Source: Leifsonia shinshuensis (GTDB lineage: Bacteria; Actinomycetota; Actinomycetes; Actinomycetales; Microbacteriaceae). Taken from it: a DNA stretch of 64,000 nt. Below, one piece after another: positions 55,769-64,000 of the stretch. The position numbers were made by a program, and so were the translations under genes. Each line of letters starts with the position of its first letter. Positions within the stretch are counted from its first letter, which is position 1. The stretch is from assembly GCF_014217625.1 (NCBI RefSeq), contig NZ_CP043641.1:558001-622000 (forward strand), in the 5' to 3' direction. The notes under the pieces are model-generated. The model searched no databases, had not been told where the DNA came from, and saw nothing but the letters and a program-made list of their open reading frames with translations.

Positions 55769-58074
55769 TCGGCCGGCTGCCCTGGCGGTCAGCAGCGCTG
55801 GACACCGCGTTAGCGCTGGTCGCGGTCGGCCTCGCGGCGTGGTCGTTCTGGCCGGTGTACCAGTCGGGCGCCTTCGTCACGATGCTGGTGGCGACGCTCG
55901 TCCTGGGCGGCGCGGTCGGCGTGCTCGGGGCGACCTTCCGCTGGCCCAGCATCGTCGTGGCCGGCGTCGTCGTGCTGGTCTACCTGGCGACCGGGGTGCA
56001 GCTCGCCGTGCCGAGCCTGGCGGCGGGAGGCGGTCTGCTCCCGACCGGTGCGGGCTTCCTCGACCTGGTGCAGGGGACGTGGCTGTCCTGGAAGCAGCTG
56101 GTGACCATCTCCGTGCCGGTCGGATCGTACGAGGCGCTGCTCGTGCCCGCGTTCATCCTGGTGCTGCTGGCGTCCGTGACGACGACGACCATCGCCCTGC
56201 GGTCGCGGTTTCCGGAGCTCGCCGGCATCCCTCCCGTGGTCGTGCTGATCGCCGGGATCGCGTTCGGGCCGTCTGTGGCCTCCGTCCCGCTCTGGCTGGT
56301 GCTCACCCTGTTCGCGCTCCTGCTCGTGTGGAACATCCGGCTGCGGCTGCGCAGGAGGACGGCCGCGGTGCGCAGCCTGCGCGAGCAGAGCGGGCTGACG
56401 GTCGAGACCCGGCGGGAGCGCGGCTCCACGGTCGTGCTCACGGCGGCGGGCGCCGCGGTCATGCTGGCCATCGCGGCGGCGGCCGGGATCGGCGCGACGG
56501 CGCTCGTGCCGCCGGCGAACGACCGCCAGGTCGTGCGGACGGCGGTCGAGCAGCCCTTCGACCCGCGTGCCTACCCGAGCCCGCTCACCGGCTTCCGGTC
56601 GTACTTCGAGCCGGCGGCGGCCGACCAGCCGATGCTGAGCGTGTCCGGCCTGCCCGCCGACGGCCGCATCCGGATCGCGACGCTCGACACGTACGACGGC
56701 GTCACCTACTCGGTCGGCAGCGACGCGATCACCAGCGCCTCCGGCTCGTTCGTGCGCCTGCCCTATCGGCTCGACCAGAGCGGCACGAAAGGCGACTCGA
56801 CGTCGCTGACGGTCACCGTGCGCGGCTACCGCGGGCCCTGGGTGCCCGGCTCCGGCCAGCTGGAGCAGATCCAGTTCTACGGCCCGCACGCCGCGAACCT
56901 GTCCGGAGCGTACTTCTACAACGACGTGACGGGCACGGGAGCCGTGATGGCCTCCCTCCACGACGGCGACACCTACCTGGCCGACTCGGTCACCCCGCCG
57001 AAGCTGAGCACGGCGCAGCTCGCCAAGGTCGAGCCGGGGTCGGATTCGGTCCCGCGCCCGACCGTCGTCCCCGACGAGCTGCAGTCGACCCTGCAGAAGT
57101 ACACGGCGGGGGTCACCGGCGCAGGGCCGAAGCTCGCCGCCGCGCTGAAGGGGCTCCAGGCCGACGGTTACCTCTCGCACGGCGTCGGCACGAAGGAGCC
57201 GGCGAGCCGCTCCGGCCACGGCGCGGACCGCATCACCGAGCTCCTGACCGACGTGCCGATGCTGGGGGACCAGGAGCAGTACGCCGTCACGGCCGCGCTG
57301 ATGGCCCGCCAGCTCGGTTTCCCGGCCCGCGTCGTGATGGGGTTCGTCGCGCCGGCCGACGCGCGCGGACCGGTCACACTCCTCGGTTCGGACGCGTCGG
57401 CCTGGATCGAGGTCCAGACCACGACCGGCTGGGTCACGGTCGACCCGACGCCGCCGGTGCGTCCGGTCCCGCCGAAGCAGCCGCAGCAGCCGACGGAGAT
57501 CTCCCGCCCGCAGACGAATGTGCAGCCCCCGATCGACGACACCCCGCAGCAGAACGAGGAGCCGCCGAACGCGCAGGTCGACAGCACCAACCCGCCCGCG
57601 CCGAACCCGGTGCTGGAGACGCTGCTGGCGATCCTGACGGTCATCGGCTGGACCGTGCTCGTCCTGGCGGTGATCGCAGCCCCGTTCCTCGCCGTCATCG
57701 CGGCCAAGTGGCGCAGACGGTCGCTGAGGAGGTCGGCCCCGACCGCCGCCGAGCGGATCGTCGGCGGCTGGCGCGAGTTCGCCGACGCCGCGGTCGACCA
57801 CGGCTACGACCCGCCGCCGGCCGCGACCCGGCTTGAGTTCGCCACCACCATCGGCGGCACCCGTGCCTCCGCGCTCGCCCAGGTCGCCGACCGGGCCGTC
57901 TTCAGCCCGCTGGCACCCAGCCGCGAGGAGGCCGACTCGGTCTGGAAAGCGGTCGACGCCCTCCGCGGCCAGCTCGATCGGCGCGACACGCGGTGGAAGC
58001 GATGGCTCGCGGCGGTCTCGCTGCGTTCCCTCGGATACCGTGGGAGGACGGGAGAAGGGACGAGCAGGCGATGA
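55765..58074 (+). CDS. Transglutaminase-like membrane protein with altered catalytic residues
   Basis: A 769-residue membrane protein. About seven hydrophobic segments fill the first 255 residues (TgpA/DUF3488-like), then an external region holds a transglutaminase-like core at about 480-570. One further segment lies at about 615-640, with a cytosolic C-terminal domain. In the core the expected catalytic Cys is Gln503 (GDQEQYAVTAALMARQLG) and the His is Ser545 (DASAWIEV); the Asp (VDPTPP, about 560) remains. It is therefore probably non-catalytic and binds peptide or wall material instead. It overlaps the neighbouring genes on both sides by four bases. Confidence 0.9.
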   Translation: MIGRLPWRSAALDTALALVAVGLAAWSFWPVYQSGAFVTMLVATLVLGGAVGVLGATFRWPSIVVAGVVVLVYLATGVQLAVPSLAAGGGLLPTGAGFLDLVQGTWLSWKQLVTISVPVGSYEALLVPAFILVLLASVTTTTIALRSRFPELAGIPPVVVLIAGIAFGPSVASVPLWLVLTLFALLLVWNIRLRLRRRTAAVRSLREQSGLTVETRRERGSTVVLTAAGAAVMLAIAAAAGIGATALVPPANDRQVVRTAVEQPFDPRAYPSPLTGFRSYFEPAAADQPMLSVSGLPADGRIRIATLDTYDGVTYSVGSDAITSASGSFVRLPYRLDQSGTKGDSTSLTVTVRGYRGPWVPGSGQLEQIQFYGPHAANLSGAYFYNDVTGTGAVMASLHDGDTYLADSVTPPKLSTAQLAKVEPGSDSVPRPTVVPDELQSTLQKYTAGVTGAGPKLAAALKGLQADGYLSHGVGTKEPASRSGHGADRITELLTDVPMLGDQEQYAVTAALMARQLGFPARVVMGFVAPADARGPVTLLGSDASAWIEVQTTTGWVTVDPTPPVRPVPPKQPQQPTEISRPQTNVQPPIDDTPQQNEEPPNAQVDSTNPPAPNPVLETLLAILTVIGWTVLVLAVIAAPFLAVIAAKWRRRSLRRSAPTAAERIVGGWREFADAAVDHGYDPPPAATRLEFATTIGGTRASALAQVADRAVFSPLAPSREEADSVWKAVDALRGQLDRRDTRWKRWLAAVSLRSLGYRGRTGEGTSRR

Positions 58075-58688
58075 AGTGCCGGGTGTGCGGAGCGGAGCTC
58101 ACGGAAGGGACGCTGTTCTGCGGCAACTGCGGGAGCTCGGTGACGGCGTCACGCGTGCGGCCGCCCGAGATGGCCGACTCCCGGCCTTCCGACACCTCGA
58201 TCGTGCCGCCGCTCGCCAAGCCGCCGCTCGCGCGCTCCAAGCCCGCTGTGGCCGGCCGGTTCCCCGGCGAGGTCGAGCTGGACGAGGACGGCCTGCCGCC
58301 GACGGAGGCGATCGACATCGTCCCGCTCGAGAGCGCCCCTCCGGCGCCGCCGGTCGCGCGCGTACGGATCTACCGGCTCAGCTTCTCGACGGGGGAGTCC
58401 GTGGAGGTCCGCGGCAGCGGCCTCGTCGGACGCCGCCCGATCACGCAGCCGGGGGAGCACGTCGACCAGCTCGTGGCGATCTCCGACCCGGCCAGGAGCG
58501 TCTCCAAGACCCACCTGGAGTTCGGGCTGGAGGGCGAGGACCTGTGGATCTGCGACCGCTACTCCGGCAACGGCACGGTGGCGCGGCCGCTCGGCGGGGT
58601 GGCACGGCAGTGCGAGGCCGGCCGGCGCTACCGGGTGGAACGCGGCACGCGGGTCGACATCGGCGACCAATGGTTCGACGTCAGCTGA
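58071..58688 (+). CDS. Zinc-ribbon and FHA domain protein
   Basis: A 205-residue cytosolic protein. The N-terminal zinc ribbon has Cys3, Cys6, Cys17 and Cys20 (CRVCGAEL, CGNCG). About 25-105 is a disordered Pro/Glu linker, and the C-terminus (about 110-205) is an FHA domain with GRRPITQPGEHVDQLV, SVSKTHLEFGLEG and DRYSGNGTVA. It probably reads Thr phosphorylation by the kinase encoded upstream. The ATG overlaps the transglutaminase-like gene's stop (ATGA). It is the last gene of the operon, and its stop lies in a tandem repeat. Confidence 0.9.
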   Translation: MKCRVCGAELTEGTLFCGNCGSSVTASRVRPPEMADSRPSDTSIVPPLAKPPLARSKPAVAGRFPGEVELDEDGLPPTEAIDIVPLESAPPAPPVARVRIYRLSFSTGESVEVRGSGLVGRRPITQPGEHVDQLVAISDPARSVSKTHLEFGLEGEDLWICDRYSGNGTVARPLGGVARQCEAGRRYRVERGTRVDIGDQWFDVS

Positions 58689-58724
58689 GCTTCGACGCCA
58701 GCTGAGCTTCGACGTGAGCTGAGC
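58674..58724. repeat. Three tandem 17-base repeats over the FHA stop codon
   Basis: Units TTCGACGTCAGCTGAGC (58674-58690), 58691-58707 and 58708-58724 differ at one or two positions. The first carries the last codons and TGA of the FHA gene. The repeats look like local slippage duplications. Confidence 0.85.
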
Positions 58725-58740
58725 GGGTTCTCCGCCCAGC
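58718..58740. terminator. Possible terminator between FHA gene and ald
   Basis: GCTGAGCGG (58718-58726) pairs with CCGCCCAGC (58732-58740), with one mismatch and a five-base loop, between convergent genes. Confidence 0.45.
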
Positions 58741-58754
58741 CCACGCCGTGAAGG

Positions 58755-59870
58755 TCAGACCAGCGCGTCAGCGAGCGGCGCGTCCACGATCCCGTGCGCC
58801 TCGGCGACACCGGCGTTGGTGACGCGGCCGTCGTGCACGTTGAGGCCGAGCGCCAGCGACGCGTCGGCGCGCAGCGCGGCCTGCCAGCCGTTGTTCGCGA
58901 TGGCGCGCGCGTAGGGCAGCGTCGCGTTGGTGAGCGCGTAGGTGGAGGTGTGCGGCACCGCACCCGGCATGTTCGCCACGCAGTAGAACAGCGACTGGTG
59001 CACCGTGAAGGTGGGGTCGGCGTGCGTGGTCGGGTGCGAGTCGGCGAAGCAGCCGCCCTGATCGACCGCGATGTCGACGAGCACGCTGCCCGGCTTCATC
59101 CGCGAGACCATCTCGTTGCTGACCAGCTTGGGCGCCTTCGCGCCGGGGACGAGCACCGAGCCGATCACGAGGTCGGAGGCCACGACGGCCTTGTCGATCT
59201 CGAAGCTGTTCGACGCGATGGTCTTGATGCGACCCGCGTAGAGCGCGTCGAGCTCGCGCAGGCGGGCGATGTTCGTGTCGAGCACCGTGACCTCCGCGCC
59301 GAGGCCGACAGCGACGGAGGTGGCGTTCGTGCCGGCGACGCCGCCGCCGAGCACCGTGACGACGGCCGGGTGGGTGCCGGGGACGCCGGGGACCAGGAGG
59401 CCGGGGCCGCCGTTGGGCTTGAGCATGGTGTTGGCGCCGACGATCGGCGCGAGCCGGCCGGCGACCTCGCTCATCGGGGCGAGCAGCGGCAGCGCCCGGT
59501 TGGGGAGCTGGACCGTCTCGTACGCGATCGCGGTGACGCGGGCTTCCACGAGCGCGCGGGTGAGCGCCTCGTCGGCCGCGAGGTGCAGGTACGTGAAGAG
59601 CACCAGGCCCTCGCGGAAGTAGCCGTACTCCGAGGCGATCGGCTCCTTCACCTTGAGGATCAGGTCGCCCGCCGCCCAGGTGGCGGCCGCGTCGGGGAGG
59701 ATCGTCGCCCCCGCGCCGACGTAGAGCTCGTCGGGGATGGAGGAGCCGACGCCGGCTCCGGTCTCGACGTACACGTCATGGCCGGCTCCGACCAGGTCGT
59801 GGACACCTGCGGGCGTAATCGCCACGCGGAATTCGTTGTTCTTGATCTCGCGGGGGATCGCGACCTTCAT
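58755..59870 (-). CDS. ald: Alanine dehydrogenase
   Basis: A 371-residue NAD-dependent L-alanine dehydrogenase (alanine to pyruvate and ammonia, reversible). The N-terminal [18 protein letters not shown] is the family signature. [11 protein letters not shown] carries the substrate Lys, [11 protein letters not shown] and [11 protein letters not shown] are typical, and the NAD motif is [21 protein letters not shown]. The length is standard. GAGGAG precedes the ATG. It stands alone, convergent with the FHA gene. With pyruvate-using aminotransferases it could help nitrogen balance, but no regulator is adjacent. Confidence 0.95.
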   Translation of the reverse strand: MKVAIPREIKNNEFRVAITPAGVHDLVGAGHDVYVETGAGVGSSIPDELYVGAGATILPDAAATWAAGDLILKVKEPIASEYGYFREGLVLFTYLHLAADEALTRALVEARVTAIAYETVQLPNRALPLLAPMSEVAGRLAPIVGANTMLKPNGGPGLLVPGVPGTHPAVVTVLGGGVAGTNATSVAVGLGAEVTVLDTNIARLRELDALYAGRIKTIASNSFEIDKAVVASDLVIGSVLVPGAKAPKLVSNEMVSRMKPGSVLVDIAVDQGGCFADSHPTTHADPTFTVHQSLFYCVANMPGAVPHTSTYALTNATLPYARAIANNGWQAALRADASLALGLNVHDGRVTNAGVAEAHGIVDAPLADALV

Positions 59871-60239
59871 GGGGCTCCTCAGCTCCTCACACTTCGACGT
59901 GATGGTTCGACTTCACCTTAGCTTTCTTCACGGAGGATTTCGATAGCAATCGGATGACCATCGTGCTGATTCCGTAAATTCGGCCTCGAATCAGGGCTGA
60001 TTTCGTCAGTTCGTCTCGATGCTCATCCGCGCGCCGCACGCTGTGTGCGGTTTCCCCCGTCTTTCGGACGAAACGGAACGGATTTCGTGACGATCATGTT
60101 TCGAGATGGACGATTCGCCCTCTGAAGGGTGCGAATCGCACCGGTCCTATGCCAGGATCGACCCACCGCGGCGACACGATGACGTGCTCCGGCGGATCGC
60201 CCTCCAGGCAACACCAGATAGACCCGAAGGAGCTCCGCA
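59871..60239. other. Intergenic region between ald and potD
   Basis: A 369-base gap, lower in GC than its surroundings, holding the divergent promoters of ald and the pot operon. On the minus strand TAAGGT lies about 47 bases before the ald ATG. At 60112-60137 a hairpin (GATTCGCCCT / AGGGTGCGAATC, with a two-base bulge) precedes potD. A GAAGGAG ribosome binding site is at 60226-60232. No convincing small gene or RNA gene was seen. Confidence 0.5.
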
Positions 60240-61454
60240 GTGAATTCAAGGCCACTCCCCAACGACCCGATGATCCGCCAGTTGGTGCAGTCCGCGCGTG
60301 CGTCGCAGCTCACCCGCCGCGGTCTGCTGGCCGGCGCGACGGCCGGCGCCGCAGCGCTCGCGCTGGCCGCCTGCTCGACCGGAGGCGCGTCGGGCAAGCC
60401 CACACCGGCGAAGGACCAGTCCTCCACCGACAAGACGATGACCTGGGCCAACTGGCAGGCGTACCTCGATCAGGACGAGAACGGCAAGTACCCGACGCTG
60501 GAGGCCTTCCAGAAGCAGACCGGGCTGTCGGTCAAGTACGACGTCGCCGTGGACGACAACAACACGTACTACGCCAAGGTGAAGGACCAGCTCGCGCTCG
60601 GCAAGGACATCGGCGCCGACACCGTCTGCCTCACGGACTGGATGATCGCCCGGTGGATCCGGCTCGGCTACGTCCAGAGCTTCGACTCCTCGGCCATCCC
60701 GAACAAGAAGAACCTGACCTCGAACCTGGTGCAGGTCGATTTCGATCCCGGCCGCACCAAGTCACTGCCGTGGCAGAGCGGCTTCGCGGGCATCTGCTGG
60801 AACAAGTCGAAGCTGCCGAACGGCCTGAAGTCCATCGACGACCTCTGGAAGCCCGACCTCAAGGGCAAGGTCGGCGTCCTCAGCGAGATGCGCGACACCA
60901 TGGGCCTGCTCCTGCTGCAGCAGGGCGTCGACATCTCCCAGAAGTTCAGCGACGACGACTACAACAAGGCCATCGACACCCTGACCAAGGAGGTCAACGA
61001 CGGCCAGATCCGCAACATCAAGGGCAACTCGTACCTCAACGACCTGAAGTCCGGGGACACCCTCGCAGCGATCTGCTGGTCCGGCGACATCACCCAGCTG
61101 AACGCCGAGGCCGGCGACAACTGGCAGTTCGCCATCCCGGAGGCCGGCGGCACGCTGTGGAGCGACAACTTCGTCATCCCGATCGGCTCGACCCGCAAGG
61201 CCAACGCCGAGAAGCTGATCGACTACTACTACGAGCCGGAGGTCGCCGCCGAGGTCGCCGCGTGGGTGAACTACATCACGCCGGTGCAGGGCGCCAAGGA
61301 GGCCGCGGTCAAGATCGACCCGAAGCTGGCCGAGAACCAGCTGATCTTCCCGGATGAGGAGACCCTGTCGAAAGTGAAGATCTTCCGCACCCTGACGCCC
61401 GCCGAGGAGCAGAAGTACCAGGCGTCGTTCCAGAAAGTGATCCTGGGGGCCTGA
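60240..61454 (+). CDS. potD: Polyamine-type ABC transporter substrate-binding lipoprotein PotD
   Basis: A 404-residue solute-binding lipoprotein of the spermidine/putrescine (PotD/PotF) family. The signal has twin arginines at about 26-27 (LTRRGLLAG) and a lipobox LAAC with Cys45, so it is likely exported, perhaps by Tat, and lipidated. The mature part shows family-like stretches WANWQAYLDQD, GADTVCLTDWMIARWIRLG, LPWQSGFAGICWNK and AICWSGDITQL. The GTG start has AAGGAG seven bases upstream. The stop overlaps potA by one base. The exact polyamine or amine substrate is not certain. Confidence 0.9.
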   Translation: MNSRPLPNDPMIRQLVQSARASQLTRRGLLAGATAGAAALALAACSTGGASGKPTPAKDQSSTDKTMTWANWQAYLDQDENGKYPTLEAFQKQTGLSVKYDVAVDDNNTYYAKVKDQLALGKDIGADTVCLTDWMIARWIRLGYVQSFDSSAIPNKKNLTSNLVQVDFDPGRTKSLPWQSGFAGICWNKSKLPNGLKSIDDLWKPDLKGKVGVLSEMRDTMGLLLLQQGVDISQKFSDDDYNKAIDTLTKEVNDGQIRNIKGNSYLNDLKSGDTLAAICWSGDITQLNAEAGDNWQFAIPEAGGTLWSDNFVIPIGSTRKANAEKLIDYYYEPEVAAEVAAWVNYITPVQGAKEAAVKIDPKLAENQLIFPDEETLSKVKIFRTLTPAEEQKYQASFQKVILGA

Positions 61455-62653
61455 TGCCGAAGGGAGTCTTCGCCGAGTCCGGCGCCGACCTGCAGCTGGC
61501 CGGCATCACGAAACGGTTCCCCGGCTTCACCGCCATCGAGAGCCTCGACCTCACCATCCCCGCCGGGTCGTTCTTCGCCCTGCTCGGACCCAGCGGCTGC
61601 GGCAAGACGACCACGCTGCGGCTGGTGGCCGGGCTGGAGGAGCCGACGGAGGGCCGCATCCTCATCGGCGGGAAGGACGTCACCGCCACCAAGCCGTTCC
61701 AGCGGCCGGTGAACACGGTGTTCCAGAGCTACGCGCTCTTCCCGCACATGACCATCCTGGAGAACGTGGCGTTCGGCCTGCGCCGCCGCCGCATCGGCGA
61801 CCCGGTCGCCAAGGCGCACGAGGCCCTGCGGCTGGTCGAGCTCGACCATCTGGCGGCGCGGCGACCGTCGCAGCTGTCCGGCGGCCAGCAGCAGCGCGTG
61901 GCGCTCGCCCGCGCGGTCGTCAACCGGCCGGCGCTGCTGCTGCTCGACGAGCCGCTCGGCGCACTGGACCTGAAGCTCCGCCGCCAGATGCAGCTGGAGC
62001 TGAAGTCCATCCAGACCGAGGTCGGCCTGACCTTCGTGCACGTCACCCACGACCAGGAGGAGGCCATGACCATGGCCGACACCGTCGCGGTCATGAACAA
62101 GGGGCGCATCGAGCAGATGGGCGCTCCCGAGGTGCTCTACGAGCTGCCGGCGACGGTCTTCGTGGCGAACTTCCTCGGCCAGTCCAACCTGTTCGCCGGT
62201 CCTGTGCTCGACAGCGCGGGCGACACCCTCGGCGTGGAGGTCGGCGGCCGGCGCATCCAGGTGCCGCGGGCGCGCGCCCAGCGCAGCACCGGGACGGTCA
62301 CCGTCGGCGTCCGCCCGGAGAAGCTGACGCTGCACGCGGGGGAGCAGACCATCCCGTCCGGCGCCAACCGGCTCGGCCCCGGCCGGGTCATCGACGTGTC
62401 GTTCAGCGGCGTGAGCACGCAGTACCTCGTCGACGTGCCGGGCCTCGGCTCGGTGATCGTGTTCGCGCAGAACCTCGCGAGCGGCCCGGCCGCCGGCTTC
62501 GGCGACGAGGTCTGGGTGTCGTGGGAGGCCTCCCACACCTTCGTGCTGGCCGACGACCTGCCAGCGGATGGACGGTTCGCCGACGACACCGACACGCAGG
62601 CGGTGGCGGCGCAGGCGAAGGAGCGGCTGCTGTCCGAGCTGGAGGAGGCGTAG
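61454..62653 (+). CDS. potA: Polyamine ABC transporter ATP-binding protein PotA
   Basis: A 399-residue importer ATPase. Walker A is GPSGCGKTT at 45-53, followed by Q-loop FQSYALFPHMT, signature LSGGQQQRVALARA, Walker B LLLLDEPLGALD and switch His VTHDQEEAMTM. The C-terminal about 130 residues form a TOBE-type regulatory domain (VGVRPEKLTLH). This architecture is the MalK/PotA type. The ATG overlaps the potD stop (TGATG) and potB follows with no gap, so it is part of a full importer operon. Confidence 0.93.
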   Translation: MPKGVFAESGADLQLAGITKRFPGFTAIESLDLTIPAGSFFALLGPSGCGKTTTLRLVAGLEEPTEGRILIGGKDVTATKPFQRPVNTVFQSYALFPHMTILENVAFGLRRRRIGDPVAKAHEALRLVELDHLAARRPSQLSGGQQQRVALARAVVNRPALLLLDEPLGALDLKLRRQMQLELKSIQTEVGLTFVHVTHDQEEAMTMADTVAVMNKGRIEQMGAPEVLYELPATVFVANFLGQSNLFAGPVLDSAGDTLGVEVGGRRIQVPRARAQRSTGTVTVGVRPEKLTLHAGEQTIPSGANRLGPGRVIDVSFSGVSTQYLVDVPGLGSVIVFAQNLASGPAAGFGDEVWVSWEASHTFVLADDLPADGRFADDTDTQAVAAQAKERLLSELEEA

Positions 62654-63574
62654 ATGGCCATCGCCGCCTTCACCGGCGCCCCCGCGACGCAGGACCAGGA
62701 GCCCGCGGCACGCCGGAAGTCGGGGATCGCGCTGGTCCTGCTGCTGCCCGGTGTGCTCTACCTGGTGCTGTTCTTCCTGACGCCGCTCGTCTCGCTCATC
62801 ATCACGTCGTTCCAGGCGCCGGCGCCGGAGGGCGACATCGGGCAGTACGTAGCGGCGTTCCAGTGGCAGAACTACACCGACGCGATCTCGGAGTACTGGC
62901 CGCAGATCCTGCGCTCGTTCGGCTACGCGCTGATCGCCACGGCCGCGGCGCTCGTGATCAGCTACCCGCTGGCGTACTTCATCGGCGTGAAGATGCGCGC
63001 GAAGCCCGTGCTGCAGAACCTGCTGATGACGCTCGTCATCGCGCCGTTCTTCATCAGCTTCCTGCTGCGGACCCTCGCCTGGAAGTCGATCCTGAGCGAC
63101 GACGGCTGGGTGGCGAGCTCGCTCAAGGCGATCAGCGTCCTGCCGCCGGACGCGCACATCACGGGCACGCCGTTCTCGGTGATCTTCGGCCTGACGTACA
63201 ACTTCATCCCGTTCATGACGCTGCCGCTGTACTCGACGCTGGAGCGGCTGGACACCCGGCTGCTGGAGGCCGGCCGCGACCTGTACGCGAGCAACTGGAT
63301 GACCTTCCGCAAGATCACCATCCCGCTGTCGATGCCCGGCATCGTCTCCGGGACGCTGCTGACCTTCATCCCGGCCGCCGGCGACTACATCAACGCGTCG
63401 CAGGACTTCCTCGGCGCCGCCGACACCTCGATGATGGGCAACGTCATCGAGAGCAACTTCCTCGTGCTGCAGAACTATCCGGCGGCGGCCGCGATGTCGG
63501 TCATTCTGATGGCCGTCATCCTGGTGATCGTCGGCTTCTACGTGCGGCGGAGCGGGACGGAGGACCTGCTGTGA
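62654..63574 (+). CDS. potB: Polyamine ABC transporter permease PotB
   Basis: A 306-residue inner-membrane permease with six hydrophobic segments, the first at about 25-47 (ALVLLLPGVLYLVLFFLTPLV). The EAA-type cytosolic loop, which contacts the ATPase, is LLEAGRDLYASNWMTFRKITIPLSMPGI at about 200-227. This arrangement is typical of PotB. The ATG follows the potA stop directly, and the stop overlaps potC (GTGA). Confidence 0.92.
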   Translation: MAIAAFTGAPATQDQEPAARRKSGIALVLLLPGVLYLVLFFLTPLVSLIITSFQAPAPEGDIGQYVAAFQWQNYTDAISEYWPQILRSFGYALIATAAALVISYPLAYFIGVKMRAKPVLQNLLMTLVIAPFFISFLLRTLAWKSILSDDGWVASSLKAISVLPPDAHITGTPFSVIFGLTYNFIPFMTLPLYSTLERLDTRLLEAGRDLYASNWMTFRKITIPLSMPGIVSGTLLTFIPAAGDYINASQDFLGAADTSMMGNVIESNFLVLQNYPAAAAMSVILMAVILVIVGFYVRRSGTEDLL

Positions 63575-64000
63575 CGACGACGATCTCTCGGCCCACCGCC
63601 CAGGCGGCTCCGCGCAGGCGGTTCCGGTTCCAGGGCCTCGGGCTCGGCGTCTACGCCTTCCTGGCGCTGGCGTTCCTGCTCATCCCGATCGTCTACACGT
63701 TCGTGTTCTCGTTCAACGACGCGATCAAGAACAACATCGCCTGGCGCGGGTTCACCCTCCGGAACTGGACGAACGTCTGCGACGCGGCCGGCATCTGCGA
63801 CGCGTTCGCGGCGTCGATCATCATCGGCATCGTCTCGACGGTGATCGCCACCGTGCTCGGAACGATGATCGCGATCGCGCTGATGCGCTACCGCTTCCGG
63901 TTCCGGTCGCAGACCAGCCTGCTGCTGTTCCTGCCGATGGCGAGCCCGGAGGTCGTGCTCGGCGCCGGCCTGGCGGCGCAGTTCCTGAGCCTGGGCGTGA
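63571..64000 (+). CDS. potC: Polyamine ABC transporter permease PotC (3' end outside window)
   Basis: The first 143 codons of the second permease; the gene is cut by the window end. The GTG start overlaps the potB stop by four bases. A basic N-terminus is followed by a first membrane segment at about 26-48 (YAFLALAFLLIPIVYTFVFS), FSFNDAIKNNIAWRGFTLRNW, a second at about 83-106 and a third starting at about 115, with LPMASPEVVLGAGL typical of PotC. It completes the importer with potD, potA and potB. Confidence 0.9.
   Translation, partial: MTTTISRPTAQAAPRRRFRFQGLGLGVYAFLALAFLLIPIVYTFVFSFNDAIKNNIAWRGFTLRNWTNVCDAAGICDAFAASIIIGIVSTVIATVLGTMIAIALMRYRFRFRSQTSLLLFLPMASPEVVLGAGLAAQFLSLGV

Noticed and set aside
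58674..58724. Tandem repeats as a CRISPR array
   Set aside because: The units are directly adjacent with no spacers, only three copies exist, and no cas gene is present.
60112..60137. Hairpin before potD as a polyamine riboswitch
   Set aside because: It is a single short bulged stem with no conserved riboswitch core that could be recognised.

Overview
The window is chromosomal DNA from a high-GC Gram-positive actinobacterium. Gene content and order (SUF genes with a Rieske-type ferredoxin, corynebacterial-type glgC/glgA, a zinc-free L31 type B protein, SURF1 with DUF3099, and an FHA/PP2C/Ser-Thr kinase/MoxR/DUF58 locus) fit the Microbacteriaceae, for example a Leifsonia-like organism. That placement is inference from content, not from a search. 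Coding density is very high, GTG starts are common, 1-4 base overlaps link many genes, and no transposase, integrase, phage gene, CRISPR array, tRNA or rRNA gene was seen.

Layout. 1-5.9 kb: sufB-sufD-ferredoxin-sufC, then sufT under its own promoter, then an ABC-F ATPase. 5.9-7.4 kb (minus): DUF3099, a 74-aa Cys-containing protein and SURF1 in one overlapping unit. 7.5-12.6 kb: fabG; serB-glgC (minus) divergent from glgA; an orphan ABC ATPase; rpmE2. 12.6-21.5 kb: DUF4190 protein, a DEDDh exonuclease, treS (minus), a hydrolase-glycosyltransferase pair, histidine phosphatase and sirtuin (minus), an rRNA methyltransferase and a D,D-carboxypeptidase. 21.6-30.2 kb: an acyltransferase-SGNH gene broken by a one-base frameshift, an SGNH hydrolase, a DEAD/DEAH helicase, gdhA, a DUF2127 protein, a VIT-family transporter and AMP nucleosidase.

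30.3-43.7 kb is a nitrogen/carbon catabolism region: an Lrp-aminotransferase-FAD oxidoreductase operon divergent from an aminobutyraldehyde-type dehydrogenase, an MFS exporter, an amino acid permease, and a class III CoA-transferase/glutaryl-CoA dehydrogenase/aldehyde dehydrogenase operon divergent from a FadR-type regulator and a soluble Cache-domain protein. The enzymes could together take polyamines or lysine-derived C5 compounds to glutaryl-CoA and crotonyl-CoA. A polyamine-type ABC transporter (potD-A-B-C, potC cut by the window end) lies at 60.2-64 kb, after ald.

43.7-58.7 kb holds the most striking locus: FHA protein, PP2C phosphatase, membrane Ser/Thr kinase, a 1968-residue envelope protein with about eleven Ig/cadherin-like modules plus Fn3 modules, MoxR ATPase, DUF58 protein, a membrane transglutaminase-like protein lacking the expected Cys and His, and a zinc-ribbon FHA protein. 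Almost all are coupled by 4-base overlaps, which suggests one phospho-regulated envelope machine.

Regulatory pattern. Many genes have a TANNNT hexamer 6-8 bases before the start codon and no Shine-Dalgarno sequence, which points to leaderless mRNAs. Several gene ends carry long perfect hairpins, and one 22-base-arm palindrome occurs twice.
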